A stretch of 64,000 bases of DNA from Aporrectodea caliginosa (GCA_020284085.1 JACEVL010001181.1:1-64000), one strand, 5' to 3'. Counted from the first letter of the stretch, positions 35,326-46,370 are shown. Translations and numbers: made by a program. The notes: generated by a model from the letters alone, not told the origin.

Positions 35326-36059
35326 AATTTCTAACACACAACGGATTCTAACCCAATGAGTCAGCAATTTTCTAACCCAGCGCAATTCTACCCCAATGAG
35401 TCATCTATTTTGCTCAATTGTTTCTTTGTTTGGAAGCATATTTATTATATGGCCGCCTATTCTTTGCATTCAGCGCAGTTCTATTTTTCATTTGCATGCA
35501 TGCTATGGCCTAGTTTATCAACTGAGTAAAACCGGTTTAAACCGGTTCCTAAGGGTCATTTAATTTCTAACACTTTATAGAGAAAGAAATTCGAAAACTT
35601 GTTTTAATAAAGTTTATTGAAAACACCAAAACGTTTACATGAATGTCTTACAAACATAATTATGAATCAAATAATCGTTGAGTCCAGTGGCCAAAGTAAG
35701 AAGGTTGGTAATAGCGTTAACATTTTTATTTCTAGATCTATGAATACAATAAAATATGCATGCATGCTCACAGAATGACAGATATGCAGACAGACAGGTA
35801 GACTAACATGCAAGCATGTGTGCAGACTCACATGTAGGCAGACATACAGAGATATTTTCAGACAGATGCAATTAAATTGTACTCCGTCGACACGATAAAT
35901 AATAAGCCAAAGTTCACTTTGCTATGACAAGGGTTCAAAGCCTCTGGTCCAAGGTGTGAAGTGCATCAAATATAATTCAAGAGACACGAGAGAGCAACTT
36001 GAATGCTAAAATTGCAATTGTTAGGTTACATTGTTGGATGATTTCAAGGCAACATACAA

Positions 36060-37170
36060 ATTTTAGCTTGCTGAGACGTGTAGAATAGCAGCAGGTATGC
36101 TAAAAGTACCAATCCTTGAATGCTCAGATGCATAGAATTGCAGGGTATATGTAAAAATTACGACTCTTCGAATGCTAAGATGCATAGAAATGTCAAAATT
36201 ACGGCTCTTCAAATGCTAAGACGCATAGAATTGCTAAAATTATCATTCTTCGAATGCTAAGACGCAAAGAACCACAGGAGTATACCAATATTATCATTCT
36301 TCGAATGCTAAGACGCAAAGAATTGTGGTGTCTATGACACAATTCGAATGCTAAGATGCACAGAATTGCTAAAATTACGACTCTTCAACTACTCAAACAT
36401 ATAGAATTGCAGTACATATGCTAAAATTCGATTCTCCAAATGCTAAGACAGGATAGAGAAAGACAGAAGGTGAGAGAGCACAAAGGAGGGAGAGAGCACA
36501 TGCCAGTATGTTTGTATGCATATGCTAAAATTCGATTCTCCAAATGCTAAGACAGGAGAGAGAAAGACAGAAGGTGAGAGAGCACAAAGGAGGGAGAGAG
36601 CACATGCCTGTATGTTTGTAAGCATACATGCATGGGCATGTTTCTATGTTTGTATATGTTTGTGCATATGAGCAATGGCAGCCTAGCATATGTACTAAAA
36701 TTGCGAATCTCTTGTTTTGTTAAGATGCATAGAATTGCTAAAATTATGTTACATCAACTGATCAAACACATAGAACTGCGGTACATATACTAAAATTCGA
36801 TTCTTCGAATGCTGAGACGCAAAGAATTGCGATATGTATGTTAAAATCACCATTCTTCGAATGCTAAGTTGCAAAGAATTGTAGGGTATATGACACAATT
36901 ACCACTCTTCAAATGATAAGATGCATAGAATTGCTCAAATTACAACTCTTCAACCACTCAGATGCAAATAATCACAGTGTGTATGCTAATATTACAATTC
37001 TTCAAATGCTAAGACGCGAAGAATTGATAAAATTCGATTCTTCGAATGCTAAGACGCAAAGAATTGCTAAAATTCGATTCTTCGAATGCTAAGACACAAA
37101 GAATTGTGGTATGTATGTTAAAATTTCTATTCATCGAATGCTAAGATGCAAAGAATTGCAGTGTGTGTGT
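36060..37170. repeat. interspersed TTCGAATGCTAAG repeat field, left arm
   Basis: Some twenty copies of a ~45-60 bp motif around attcttcgaatgctaagacg, usually followed by caaagaattg or catagaattgctaaaatt. Spacing is irregular. A ~110-bp segment is also tandemly duplicated (36421-36500 and 36525-36612). The right arm carries the mirror image (44305-45420). Confidence 0.85.
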
Positions 37171-37422
37171 ATGTATGCGGAAAGAGAGAGTGAGAGAGAG
37201 AGAGATCCATAGGATGCTTTCACAGCTATTATGAGCGGAAGGTTCACCGTGTTAAATTGTACATTTTAATTGAGTAGAAACAGAGGAAATGATCATTTGT
37301 AAGGCCAACACACATCTTTTAGTGTATGACATGATATGAATGTTTACTTAGCAGACGTATGGAGAACCACTTTGAGAGTTTACTCAATGTACTTACATCT
37401 GTTGAGTTACAAAGATTGTGAG

Positions 37423-37560
37423 GCATGGTGGCCGATCGGGTATAGCGCTTGATCTGTAACGCGGAGTGTATGGATTCGAGCCTCATCCGATACAGTTACT
37501 GTGTAGGGACTAGACATTGAGCAAGTCCTTCGCTCACATTTTACTCTACAGTACAAGTGT
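37423..37560 (+). mobile_element. tRNA-derived SINE in the left arm
   Basis: tRNA-like head with box A (tggccgatcggg) and box B (ggattcgagcc, 37472-37482), then the shared body gagcaagtccttcgctcaca. The same SINE body occurs outside the element at 29530 and 57280. It sits directly upstream of the LDLa exon and is present in both arms. Confidence 0.75.
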
Positions 37561-37581
37561 ATGTATCGAAAAGATACATAG

Positions 37582-38549
37582 AAGTATCGCTGGTTTACTA
37601 TATTAGAATGTTTGCGCTATCAAATTGTAAATTCTAACGATGCAAATACGACTGAATCTAAAATTTCTATATTGAAATGTAGATATTATAAGGTTGAGAA
37701 GACGTCTGGGATGCAGATGTACATATCAAATAGTCATTGTGAACATACAGCTTATTCGGAGAAACGTCGTGGAGGAGCAAACATTGAGTTTACAACTAAT
37801 GATATGCGAATCATAGCAATGAGAAATCAATTCGACATCATAAGCTCATCGATTGGTCAAGAGTCAAGCTGTCAATGGGACGAATACATATGTATATCCG
37901 ACAGCAATTGTATCAATCGAAATCTCACATGTGATGGAATCAACGATTGCTTCGATGGGTCGGACGAAATCAGCTGTCCTTTCACCGGTATGAAGATTAC
38001 ACAGATGGATTTGGCTTATTTTATGTTAATATTGATCAAAATATTTAATCTCAAAATCAAAGAGACTACAGCTAGAGTCTTAGAGAGCCGTCTGAGCCGT
38101 ACAACGGAAAATTAGGATCGAAGAGAATGTGGTTCTGTTCATGCGTAAAGCTATATAATTCTTAGTATGAATGAATGTTGTGAGACCGCATGTTCGCTAT
38201 AGGAAGACCCTGCAATTATCTGATTTATGTATTTATTATGTAATACATAGGTGGAGAACTTTACACCGGAGTCATCCATCGAGTTTTCAGCGCAAATCGT
38301 ATCATAATAGCAGCCAGCATCACATCTATCTTCATCTCCCTGATGGTTGTAATGTACATAATCAGCACATTTCGACGACAATCCAGCATGTTTCGAACCA
38401 TCAGACAACAGGCACAGACCATTGCCGACCATCAAGACACATATCTGAACCCACCACCATACGACTTTTCTCTATCAATCGCAGCATCTTATGTGGACAA
38501 TCCACCAATATATACACGAAATTCGACTGGAGGAGATGATTGTATATAA
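37582..38549 (+). CDS. LDL-receptor class A single-pass membrane protein with PPxY tail, left-arm copy
   Basis: Two exons. Exon 1 (about 37582-37987) has a degenerate CUB-like region followed by a complete LDLa module: CQWDEYICISDSNCI, then LTCDGINDCFDGSDE and a final Cys, giving six cysteines and the acidic calcium-binding DxxDCxDGSDE. A GT donor follows at 37988 (g|gtatga) and an AG acceptor at 38249-38250. Exon 2 (38251-38549) keeps the frame and encodes a membrane helix (about RIIIAASITSIFISLMVVMY), a basic stop-transfer FRRQ and a cytoplasmic tail with NPPPYDF and NPPIY, two PPxY motifs of the kind that bind Nedd4-family WW domains. It ends in TAA at 38547-38549. No ATG or signal peptide lies in exon 1, so one or more 5' exons are missing from my reading, or the gene is 5'-truncated. 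Its partner and function are unknown. Confidence 0.7.
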
Positions 38550-38559
38550 ACTATCTATC

Positions 38560-40160
38560 TGAATAAGTTGTGTGTTTAGTAATTTTGGTATTATATACAA
38601 TTTCTTTCATGGGCTCATTTTAGTTGCGAAAATCAGTATATTACAGGTTGAGAAACATCATAAAACATCAGAGTTAGTAGAAACATAGCATATGCGAGTC
38701 TTTTGATGCCCTAGGAGAGAATAAATGTAAGTTTACTTAGCAGAATAGGTTACAAAGATTCATGAGATTAAGGTTTCTTACTTCAAATAGCTTGATGAAG
38801 TTGAAACTTTTATGTTACAAGTGTTGAAAGAATGAGTGTTTGCATTATTCAAATATGAAATTTATGGCAGAATTGCGAATGATGAGAGAACATTGAGTCC
38901 TTTAAGATGCGTAAACACATGGAATGATGGTTTTTCACACTAAGTATACTATAAAGAATGGCACCTATATGTGCTTGGCTACAAATAGCAAGTTTTAATG
39001 TGATGTGATTTGGAGACGTGCGACGCGTGGAAAGCAAAGTGATATGGATGTATGCACATGGCTTGGATAGGTAAACTGACAGATGTTGATAGTGGAACGA
39101 ATTTAGAATTGATTAAGATGAAGAATCGTAATAGGATTGTGAACTGTATCGTTTTTGCGCGAAGAGACATGGAAAAGTTTACTGCAGAATGGTTAAGCAT
39201 GCAGATGTAGTTTGGTGAAAAGCTATGTCTTCGTTGAAATTCACGTGCAAAGTCTGCACAATACGAATATTACATCAGATGTGCGATGAAACTGATAATA
39301 TGCATAGGATGAAACACCAATTTGTTGAAAAGGAGAGTTTCTAACTGAAATATATGTGAAAAAACATGTGAATAGATACCCTTTTGATGATTTCAACTGG
39401 TTGAGCTACTGTGTGTGTGAAAGTTCTAGCTGGGGAGTTGTTATGTACTTTGATGAAAATAAGCTTGGCTTCGATTGAATTGTATAGGTAGAGTGTATAA
39501 ATGTCACATTTTCAGAATTCATGTGATTGAACTGTTATTTGTGGTAGTTCTAACAGTAGAGCGACCATTCATGTACCTACAATTTGTGCAATAAGAGTGA
39601 TTTCCTATTTAAACATGACGCATTTTTAGAGAATTCTAGAGATTGAATCGATAAGTATAGTAATTCGTAGGGTTGAAGTTTATTCATGAGATGACATTTG
39701 TGCTCATTTTGTAGAAACGAGAGTTATTTTGCACACGAAAAGTATGGAAACTATGTAATTTTGATGATTTAGTTGGTGAAACTAATATGTATGAAGTTCT
39801 AGCGGAAGGTTATACCATAAGAGCGAAGCATATAGAGGTAATTCGCATGAAACTTTGCATGGTTGACTGAACCAAGCATGTAAAAAGATGTATTTTGGAG
39901 AGTTATAGCTATTGAAAAGAACAGAAAGACTCTAGTATACGAACACCGGGTGGATTATTTCAATAATATGACTTCATGGCATTGCAAAAGTTTGTTCCGT
40001 CGAACAGAATAAGAGATTGACACAATAAATTTAATCAAGTTCGACAATTTTAATCGATTTTCAACACCAAAGCGTTCAAGTTTACATAAACAACACTAAC
40101 ATATACATATCTTATATACAGAAAATTCTGAATATGTCAATTTATGTTGATATTAGTCTA
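38560..40160. other. inner half of left arm, no recognised content
   Basis: Short frames of ~60-70 codons exist on the - strand, but none shows a family resemblance or codon pattern I trust. The mirrored right-arm segment (41320-42920) is the same. Confidence 0.5.
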
Positions 40161-40167
40161 AGAAAAA

Positions 40168-40187
40168 CGAAGTCGCTAGCGACTTCG
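40168..40187. repeat. 20-bp perfect palindrome near arm/loop junction (left)
   Basis: cgaagtcgctagcgacttcg is its own reverse complement. It is followed by two direct copies of cgatagatggcgca (about 40203 and 40242). The mirrored copy is at about 41292-41311. Confidence 0.9.
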
Positions 40188-40277
40188 CACATCTCGGAAC
40201 GTTCGATAGATGGCGCATGAGGGCCGCCTCTCCGCACATTCGATAGATGGCGCACGAGTCGAGTTTCTAGACGATTT

Positions 40278-40640
40278 CAACCTTTCATTTTCTGACTTGA
40301 GTTGCTTGATACAATAACCTGACGATGCTTCCAAGTGAAGAATATTCCGTGGATTACCACATGTTGTGCATTGCCATCGGTTTCTAACATAATGCTTTGC
40401 TATTGACCTGTTTCACTCCATGTATCTATTATTTGAATGTTATGTATCAGACTATTTTCTTTTGCATCCTGGTTGTATGGTTTTACATTGTCTTCTGTAT
40501 TTTCACAACATTGTACTATGTAACATTAACATAGACACCTGGGACAGCCATCTGACATTTGAACAACCTTCTTCTACTTGCATTAAATCCATATTTTCAC
40601 AAATATTTCACAGACTTTTCCACGTATACTGTTGATAAAG
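40278..40640 (-). pseudogene. degenerate tandem copy of the RING gene, RING lost
   Basis: Direct, diverged duplicate of the neighbouring gene at 40647-41123. Shared text includes caacctttcattttc, gatgcttccaagtga, tgtatggttttacattgtc and the N-terminal codons. It has in-frame stops and is cut at the loop/arm boundary before the RING-coding end. Confidence 0.75.
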
Positions 40641-40646
40641 ACTTCG

Positions 40647-41123
40647 CTACGCCATATATATTCTCACAGTGCCAAGGATAATTTGTTCGCATAAAGGACA
40701 AAAATGAGCAGCATCAGCACAAGACTCACAACAAACTATATGACAACATGGCAGATTCAAAGTTTCTACTTGGTGTACTTTACAGTTTCTGCATATAATA
40801 GAAGCTTTCAACCTTTCATTTTCCGATTTGAGACGCATGATACAGTAACATGGTGATGCTTCCAAGTGATGATTATTGCGTGACTTTACTACATGTTGAA
40901 CGTTTCCATCGGTTTCTGTCATACTGCTTTGATATCGACCTGTTTCATCCCATGGGTCGTCCATTTGACTATTTTCATTTGACTCCTGTGTGTATGGTTT
41001 TACATTGTCCTTCGTATTTCCAACAAATTGCTCGGAACATCTGTGACATTGGCACTTTTCGACACCTGCGACATCCATTAGACAGTTGAACACCCAACCT
41101 TCTTCTTCATGCATTAAAACCAT
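40647..41123 (-). CDS. IAP-type RING finger protein, 158 aa, in the palindrome loop
   Basis: The last ~50 residues form a C3HC4 RING in the arrangement of inhibitor-of-apoptosis proteins: C-x2-C (CRNC), LPCCH, CCESC, CPLC, then the tail GTVRIYMA. That tail matches the E2-recruiting C-terminus of IAP RINGs (GTVRxxx). This supports E3 ubiquitin ligase activity by analogy. The N-terminal ~100 residues contain CQCHRC and DDPWDETGRY, faintly like pieces of a BIR domain, but the BIR histidine and last cysteine are absent, so no BIR can be claimed. The start is the ATG at 41123; an upstream exon is possible. IAP-like RING genes are common cargo of large DNA viruses of arthropods, which makes it notable in a Polinton-like shell. 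Confidence 0.7.
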   Translation of the reverse strand: MVLMHEEEGWVFNCLMDVAGVEKCQCHRCSEQFVGNTKDNVKPYTQESNENSQMDDPWDETGRYQSSMTETDGNVQHVVKSRNNHHLEASPCYCIMRLKSENERLKASIICRNCKVHQVETLNLPCCHIVCCESCADAAHFCPLCEQIILGTVRIYMA

Positions 41124-42929
41124 ATTTCACAAACTTTTCAAAGTATACAGTTGATGAGCACTCGAACAATAATAGCAATAATAGCTAAGAAAGACCTTTT
41201 TTATGGATTTTTAAACTCGACTCGTGCGCCATCTATCGAATGTGCGGAGAGGCGGCCCTCATGCGCCATCTATCGAACGTTCCGAGATGTGCGAAGTCGC
41301 TAGCGACTTCGTTTTTCTTAGACTAATATCAACATAAATTGACATATTCAGAATTTTCTGTATATAAGATATGTATATGTTAGTGTTGTTTATGTAAACT
41401 TGAACGCTTTGGTGTTGAAAATCGATTAAAATTGTCGAACTTGATTAAATTTATTGTGTCAATCTCTTATTCTGTTCGACGGAACAAACTTTTGCAATGC
41501 CATGAAGTCATATTATTGAAATAATCCACCCGGTGTTCGTATACTAGAGTCTTTCTGTTCTTTTCAATAGCTATAACTCTCCAAAATACATCTTTTTACA
41601 TGCTTGGTTCAGTCAACCATGCAAAGTTTCATGCGAATTACCTCTATATGCTTCGCTCTTATGGTATAACCTTCCGCTAGAACTTCATACATATTAGTTT
41701 CACCAACTAAATCATCAAAATTACATAGTTTCCATACTTTTCGTGTGCAAAATAACTCTCGTTTCTACAAAATGAGCACAAATGTCATCTCATGAATAAA
41801 CTTCAACCCTACGAATTACTATACTTATCGATTCAATCTCTAGAATTCTCTAAAAATGCGTCATGTTTAAATAGGAAATCACTCTTATTGCACAAATTGT
41901 AGGTACATGAATGGTCGCTCTACTGTTAGAACTACCACAAATAACAGTTCAATCACATGAATTCTGAAAATGTGACATTTATACACTCTACCTATACAAT
42001 TCAATCGAAGCCAAGCTTATTTTCATCAAAGTACATAACAACTCCCCAGCTAGAACTTTCACACACACAGTAGCTCAACCAGTTGAAATCATCAAAAGGG
42101 TATCTATTCACATGTTTTTTCACATATATTTCAGTTAGAAACTCTCCTTTTCAACAAATTGGTGTTTCATCCTATGCATATTATCAGTTTCATCGCACAT
42201 CTGATGTAATATTCGTATTGTGCAGACTTTGCACGTGAATTTCAACGAAGACATAGCTTTTCACCAAACTACATCTGCATGCTTAACCATTCTGCAGTAA
42301 ACTTTTCCATGTCTCTTCGCGCAAAAACGATACAGTTCACAATCCTATTACGATTCTTCATCTTAATCAATTCTAAATTCGTTCCACTATCAACATCTGT
42401 CAGTTTACCTATCCAAGCCATGTGCATACATCCATATCACTTTGCTTTCCACGCGTCGCACGTCTCCAAATCACATCACATTAAAACTTGCTATTTGTAG
42501 CCAAGCACATATAGGTGCCATTCTTTATAGTATACTTAGTGTGAAAAACCATCATTCCATGTGTTTACGCATCTTAAAGGACTCAATGTTCTCTCATCAT
42601 TCGCAATTCTGCCATAAATTTCATATTTGAATAATGCAAACACTCATTCTTTCAACACTTGTAACATAAAAGTTTCAACTTCATCAAGCTATTTGAAGTA
42701 AGAAACCTTAATCTCATGAATCTTTGTAACCTATTCTGCTAAGTAAACTTACATTTATTCTCTCCTAGGGCATCAAAAGACTCGCATATGCTATGTTTCT
42801 ACTAACTCTGATGTTTTATGATGTTTCTCAACCTGTAATATACTGATTTTCGCAACTAAAATGAGCCCATGAAAGAAATTGTATATAATACCAAAATTAC
42901 TAAACACACAACTTATTCAGATAGATAGT

Positions 42930-43894
42930 TTATATACAATCATCTCCTCCAGTCGAATTTCGTGTATATATTGGTGGATTGTCCACATAAGATGCTGCGA
43001 TTGATAGAGAAAAGTCGTATGGTGGTGGGTTCAGATATGTGTCTTGATGGTCGGCAATGGTCTGTGCCTGTTGTCTGATGGTTCGAAACATGCTGGATTG
43101 TCGTCGAAATGTGCTGATTATGTACATTACAACCATCAGGGAGATGAAGATAGATGTGATGCTGGCTGCTATTATGATACGATTTGCGCTGAAAACTCGA
43201 TGGATGACTCCGGTGTAAAGTTCTCCACCTATGTATTACATAATAAATACATAAATCAGATAATTGCAGGGTCTTCCTATAGCGAACATGCGGTCTCACA
43301 ACATTCATTCATACTAAGAATTATATAGCTTTACGCATGAACAGAACCACATTCTCTTCGATCCTAATTTTCCGTTGTACGGCTCAGACGGCTCTCTAAG
43401 ACTCTAGCTGTAGTCTTTGATTTTTGATTAAATATTTTGATTAATATTAACATAAAATAAGCCAAATCCATCTGTGTAATCTTCATACCGGTGAAAGGAC
43501 AGCTGATTTCGTCCGAACCATCGAAGCAATCGTTGATTCCATCACATGTGAGATTTCGATTGATACAATTACTGTCGGATATACATATGTATTCGTCCCA
43601 TTGACAGCTTGACTCTTGACCAATCGATGAGCTTATGATGTCGAATTGATTTCTCATTGCTATGATTCGCATATCATTAGTTGTAAACTCAATGTTTGCT
43701 CCTCCACGACGTTTCTCCGAATAAGCTGTATGTTCACAATGACTATTTGATATGTACATCTGCATCCCAGACGTCTTTTCAACCTTATAATATCTACATT
43801 TCAATATAGAAATTTTAGATTCAGTCGTATTTGCATCGTTAGAATTTACAATTTGATAGCGCAAACATTCTAATATAGTAAACCAGCGATACTT
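42930..43894 (-). CDS. LDL-receptor class A single-pass membrane protein with PPxY tail, right-arm copy
   Basis: Inverted copy of the gene at 37582-38549: exon 1 complement(43489-43894), exon 2 complement(42930-43228). The LDLa module, membrane helix and PPxY tail are unchanged; a synonymous SNP lies in the LDLa DGSDE codons, and the intron is 3 bp shorter. The two copies converge on the loop, transcribed toward the centre of the palindrome. Near identity implies recent duplication or continuing gene conversion between arms. Confidence 0.7.
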
Positions 43895-43915
43895 CTATGT
43901 ATCTTTTCGATACAT

Positions 43916-44053
43916 ACACTTGTACTGTAGAGTAAAATGTGAGCGAAGGACTTGCTCAATGTCTAGTCCCTACACAGTAACTGTATCGGATGAGGCTCGA
44001 ATCCATACACTCCGCGTTACAGATCAAGCGCTATACCCGATCGGCCACCATGC
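43916..44053 (-). mobile_element. tRNA-derived SINE in the right arm
   Basis: Mirror copy of 37423-37560. Confidence 0.75.
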
Positions 44054-44304
44054 CTCACAATCTTTGTAACTCAACAGATGTAAGTACATTGAGTAAACTC
44101 TCAAAGTGGTTCTCCATACGTCTGCTAAGTAAACATTCATATCATGTCATACACTAAAAGATGTGTGTTGGCCTTACAAATGATCATTTCCTCTGTTTCT
44201 ACTCAATTAAAATGTACAATTTAACACGGTGAACCTTCCGCTCATAATAGCTGTGAAAGCATCCTATGGATCTCTCTCTCTCTCACTCTCTCTTTCCGCA
44301 TACA

Positions 44305-45420
44305 TACACACACACTGCAATTCTTTGCATCTTAGCATTCGATGAATAGAAATTTTAACATACATACCACAATTCTTTGTGTCTTAGCATTCGAAGAATC
44401 GAATTTTAGCAATTCTTTGCGTCTTAGCATTCGAAGAATCGAATTTTATCAATTCTTCGCGTCTTAGCATTTGAAGAATTGTAATATTAGCATACACACT
44501 GTGATTATTTGCATCTGAGTGGTTGAAGAGTTGTAATTTGAGCAATTCTATGCATCTTATCATTTGAAGAGTGGTAATTGTGTCATATACCCTACAATTC
44601 TTTGCAACTTAGCATTCGAAGAATGGTGATTTTAACATACATATCGCAATTCTTTGCGTCTCAGCATTCGAAGAATCGAATTTTAGTATATGTACCGCAG
44701 TTCTATGTGTTTGATCAGTTGATGTAACATAATTTTAGCAATTCTATGCATCTTAACAAAACAAGAGATTCGCAATTTTAGTACATATGCTAGGCTGCCA
44801 TTGCTCATATGCACAAACATATACAAACATAGAAACATGCCCATGCATGTATGCTTACAAACATACAGGCATGTGCTCTCTCCCTCCTTTGTGCTCTCTC
44901 ACCTTCTGTCTTTCTCTCTCCTGTCTTAGCATTTGGAGAATCGAATTTTAGCATATGCATACAAACATACTGGCATGTGCTCTCTCCCTCCTTTGTGCTC
45001 TCTCACCTTCTGTCTTTCTCTATCCTGTCTTAGCATTTGGAGAATCGAATTTTAGCATATGTACTGCAATTCTATATGTTTGAGTAGTTGAAGAGTCGTA
45101 ATTTTAGCAATTCTGTACATCTTAGCATTCGAATTGTGTCATAGACACCACAATTCTTTGCGTCTTAGCATTCGAAGAATGATAATATTGGTATACTCCT
45201 GTGGTTCTTTGCGTCTTAGCATTCGAAGAATGATAATTTTAGCAATTCTATGCGTCTTAGCATTTGAAGAGCCGTAATTTTGACATTTCTATGCATCTTA
45301 GCATTCGAAGAGTCGTAATTTTTACATATACCCTGCAATTCTATGCATCTGAGCATTCAAGGATTGGTACTTTTAGCATACCTGCTGCTATTCTACACGT
45401 CTCAGCAAGCTAAAATTTGT
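44305..45420. repeat. interspersed CTTAGCATTCGAAGAA repeat field, right arm
   Basis: Mirror image of 36060-37170 in inverted orientation. Confidence 0.85.
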
Positions 45421-46150
45421 ATGTTGCCTTGAAATCATCCAACAATGTAACCTAACAATTGCAATTTTAGCATTCAAGTTGCTCTCTCGTGTCTCTTGAA
45501 TTATATTTGATGCACTTCACACCTTGGACCAGAGGCTTTGAACCCTTGTCATAGCAAATGGAACTTTGGCTTATTATTTATCGTGTCGACGGAGTACAAT
45601 TTAATTGCATCTGTCTGAAAATATCTCTGTATGTCTGCCTACATGTGAGTCTGCACACATGCTTGCATGTTAGTCTACCTGTCTGTCTGCATATCTGTCA
45701 TTCTGTGAGCATGCATGCATATTTTATTGTATTCATAGATCTAGAAATAAAAATGTTAACGCTATTACCAACCTTCTTACTTTGGCCACTGGACTCAACG
45801 ATTATTTGATTCATAATTATGTTTGTAAGACATTCATGTAAACGTTTTGGTGTTTTCAATAAACTTTATTAAAACAAGTTTTCGAATTTCTTTCTCTATA
45901 AAGTGTTAGAAATTAAATGACCCTTAGGAACCGGTTTAAACCGGTTTTACTCAGTTGATAAACTAGGCCATAGCATGCATGCAAATGAAAAATAGAACTG
46001 CGCTGAATGCAAAGAATAGGCGGCCATATAATAAATATGCTTCCAAACAAAGAAACAATTGAGCAAAATAGATGACTCATTGGGGTAGAATTGCGCTGGG
46101 TTAGAAAATTGCTGACTCATTGGGTTAGAATCCGTTGTGTGTTAGAAATT

Positions 46151-46335
46151 CCTTTGTGTTAGTATTGCCTTTTGTGTTGGTATTGCCCATTGTGTTGGTA
46201 TTGCCCATTGTGTTGGTATTACCCATTGTGTTGGTATTGCCCATTGTGTTGGTATTGCCCATTGTGTTGGTATTGCCCATTGTGTTGGTATTGCCCATTG
46301 TGTTGGTATTACCCATTGTGTTGGTATTGTGATGA
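46151..46335. repeat. 18-bp subterminal tandem repeat, right arm
   Basis: Inverted counterpart of the array at 35141-35325, with the same copy number and the same variants. Confidence 0.95.
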
Positions 46336-46370
46336 CTCACTGAGGTGGTGTCCGTGGTTTACACCCTACT

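Larger units (their letters stand above)
35106..40266 (+). repeat. left arm of the palindromic element
   Basis: Inverted copy of 41213-46370. In order from the outer end it holds the 18-bp subterminal repeat array, an 18-bp perfect palindrome AACCGGTTTAAACCGGTT (about 35530), a field of TTCGAATGCTAAGAYGCA repeats (36060-37170), a tRNA-SINE (37423-37560), the LDLa gene (37582-38549), a ~1.5 kb stretch without recognised content (38600-40100), and a 20-bp perfect palindrome at 40168-40187 next to the loop. Confidence 0.95.
35106..46370. mobile_element. 11.3 kb palindromic element with Polinton/Maverick-like ends
   Basis: Two inverted arms, 35106-40266 and 41213-46370 (about 5161 and 5158 bp), are nearly identical along their whole length, with a few SNPs and small indels. 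They flank a 946-bp loop. The outer ends read AGTAGGGTGTAAACC...GGTTTACACCCTACT and are flanked by an exact 6-bp duplication TATTAC (35100-35105 and 46371-46376). AG termini, long inverted repeats and 6-bp duplications are the hallmark of Polintons, whose integrase is retrovirus-like. None of the Polinton core genes (protein-primed DNA polymerase, integrase, packaging ATPase, protease, capsid) is present, so it would depend on an autonomous relative. It carries an LDLa membrane-protein gene in each arm and an IAP-type RING gene in the loop. Confidence 0.85.
41213..46370 (-). repeat. right arm of the palindromic element
   Basis: Mirror of the left arm: positions sum to 81476 in the outer part and 81479 in the inner part, because of a 3-bp indel in the LDLa intron. 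Divergence between arms is limited to scattered SNPs and small indels. Confidence 0.95.

Noticed and set aside
35080..35351. NTNTMG-, WYCPLC- and VLPIVL-repeat frames (and their mirror at 46125-46381)
   Set aside because: All come from the 18-bp subterminal repeat array, open on both strands; this is not coding evidence.
36443..36625. 60-codon frame in the arm (mirror 44851-45033)
   Set aside because: Low-complexity Ser/Leu translation of the duplicated AGAGAG-rich segment, with no family resemblance.
38171..38539. 122-codon frame overlapping LDLa exon 2 (and its mirror 42940-43308)
   Set aside because: Another frame across the same bases is in phase with exon 1 and encodes a membrane helix and PPxY tail, so this one is a shadow.
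35106..46370. Palindrome as an assembly fold-back artefact
   Set aside because: The exact TATTAC duplication on both sides, interruption of a LINE, a non-palindromic loop and SNPs/indels between arms favour a real insertion. Long reads should still confirm it.
35106..46370. Autonomous Polinton or adintovirus genome
   Set aside because: No frame resembling protein-primed polymerase, integrase, ATPase, protease or capsid is present in arms or loop.
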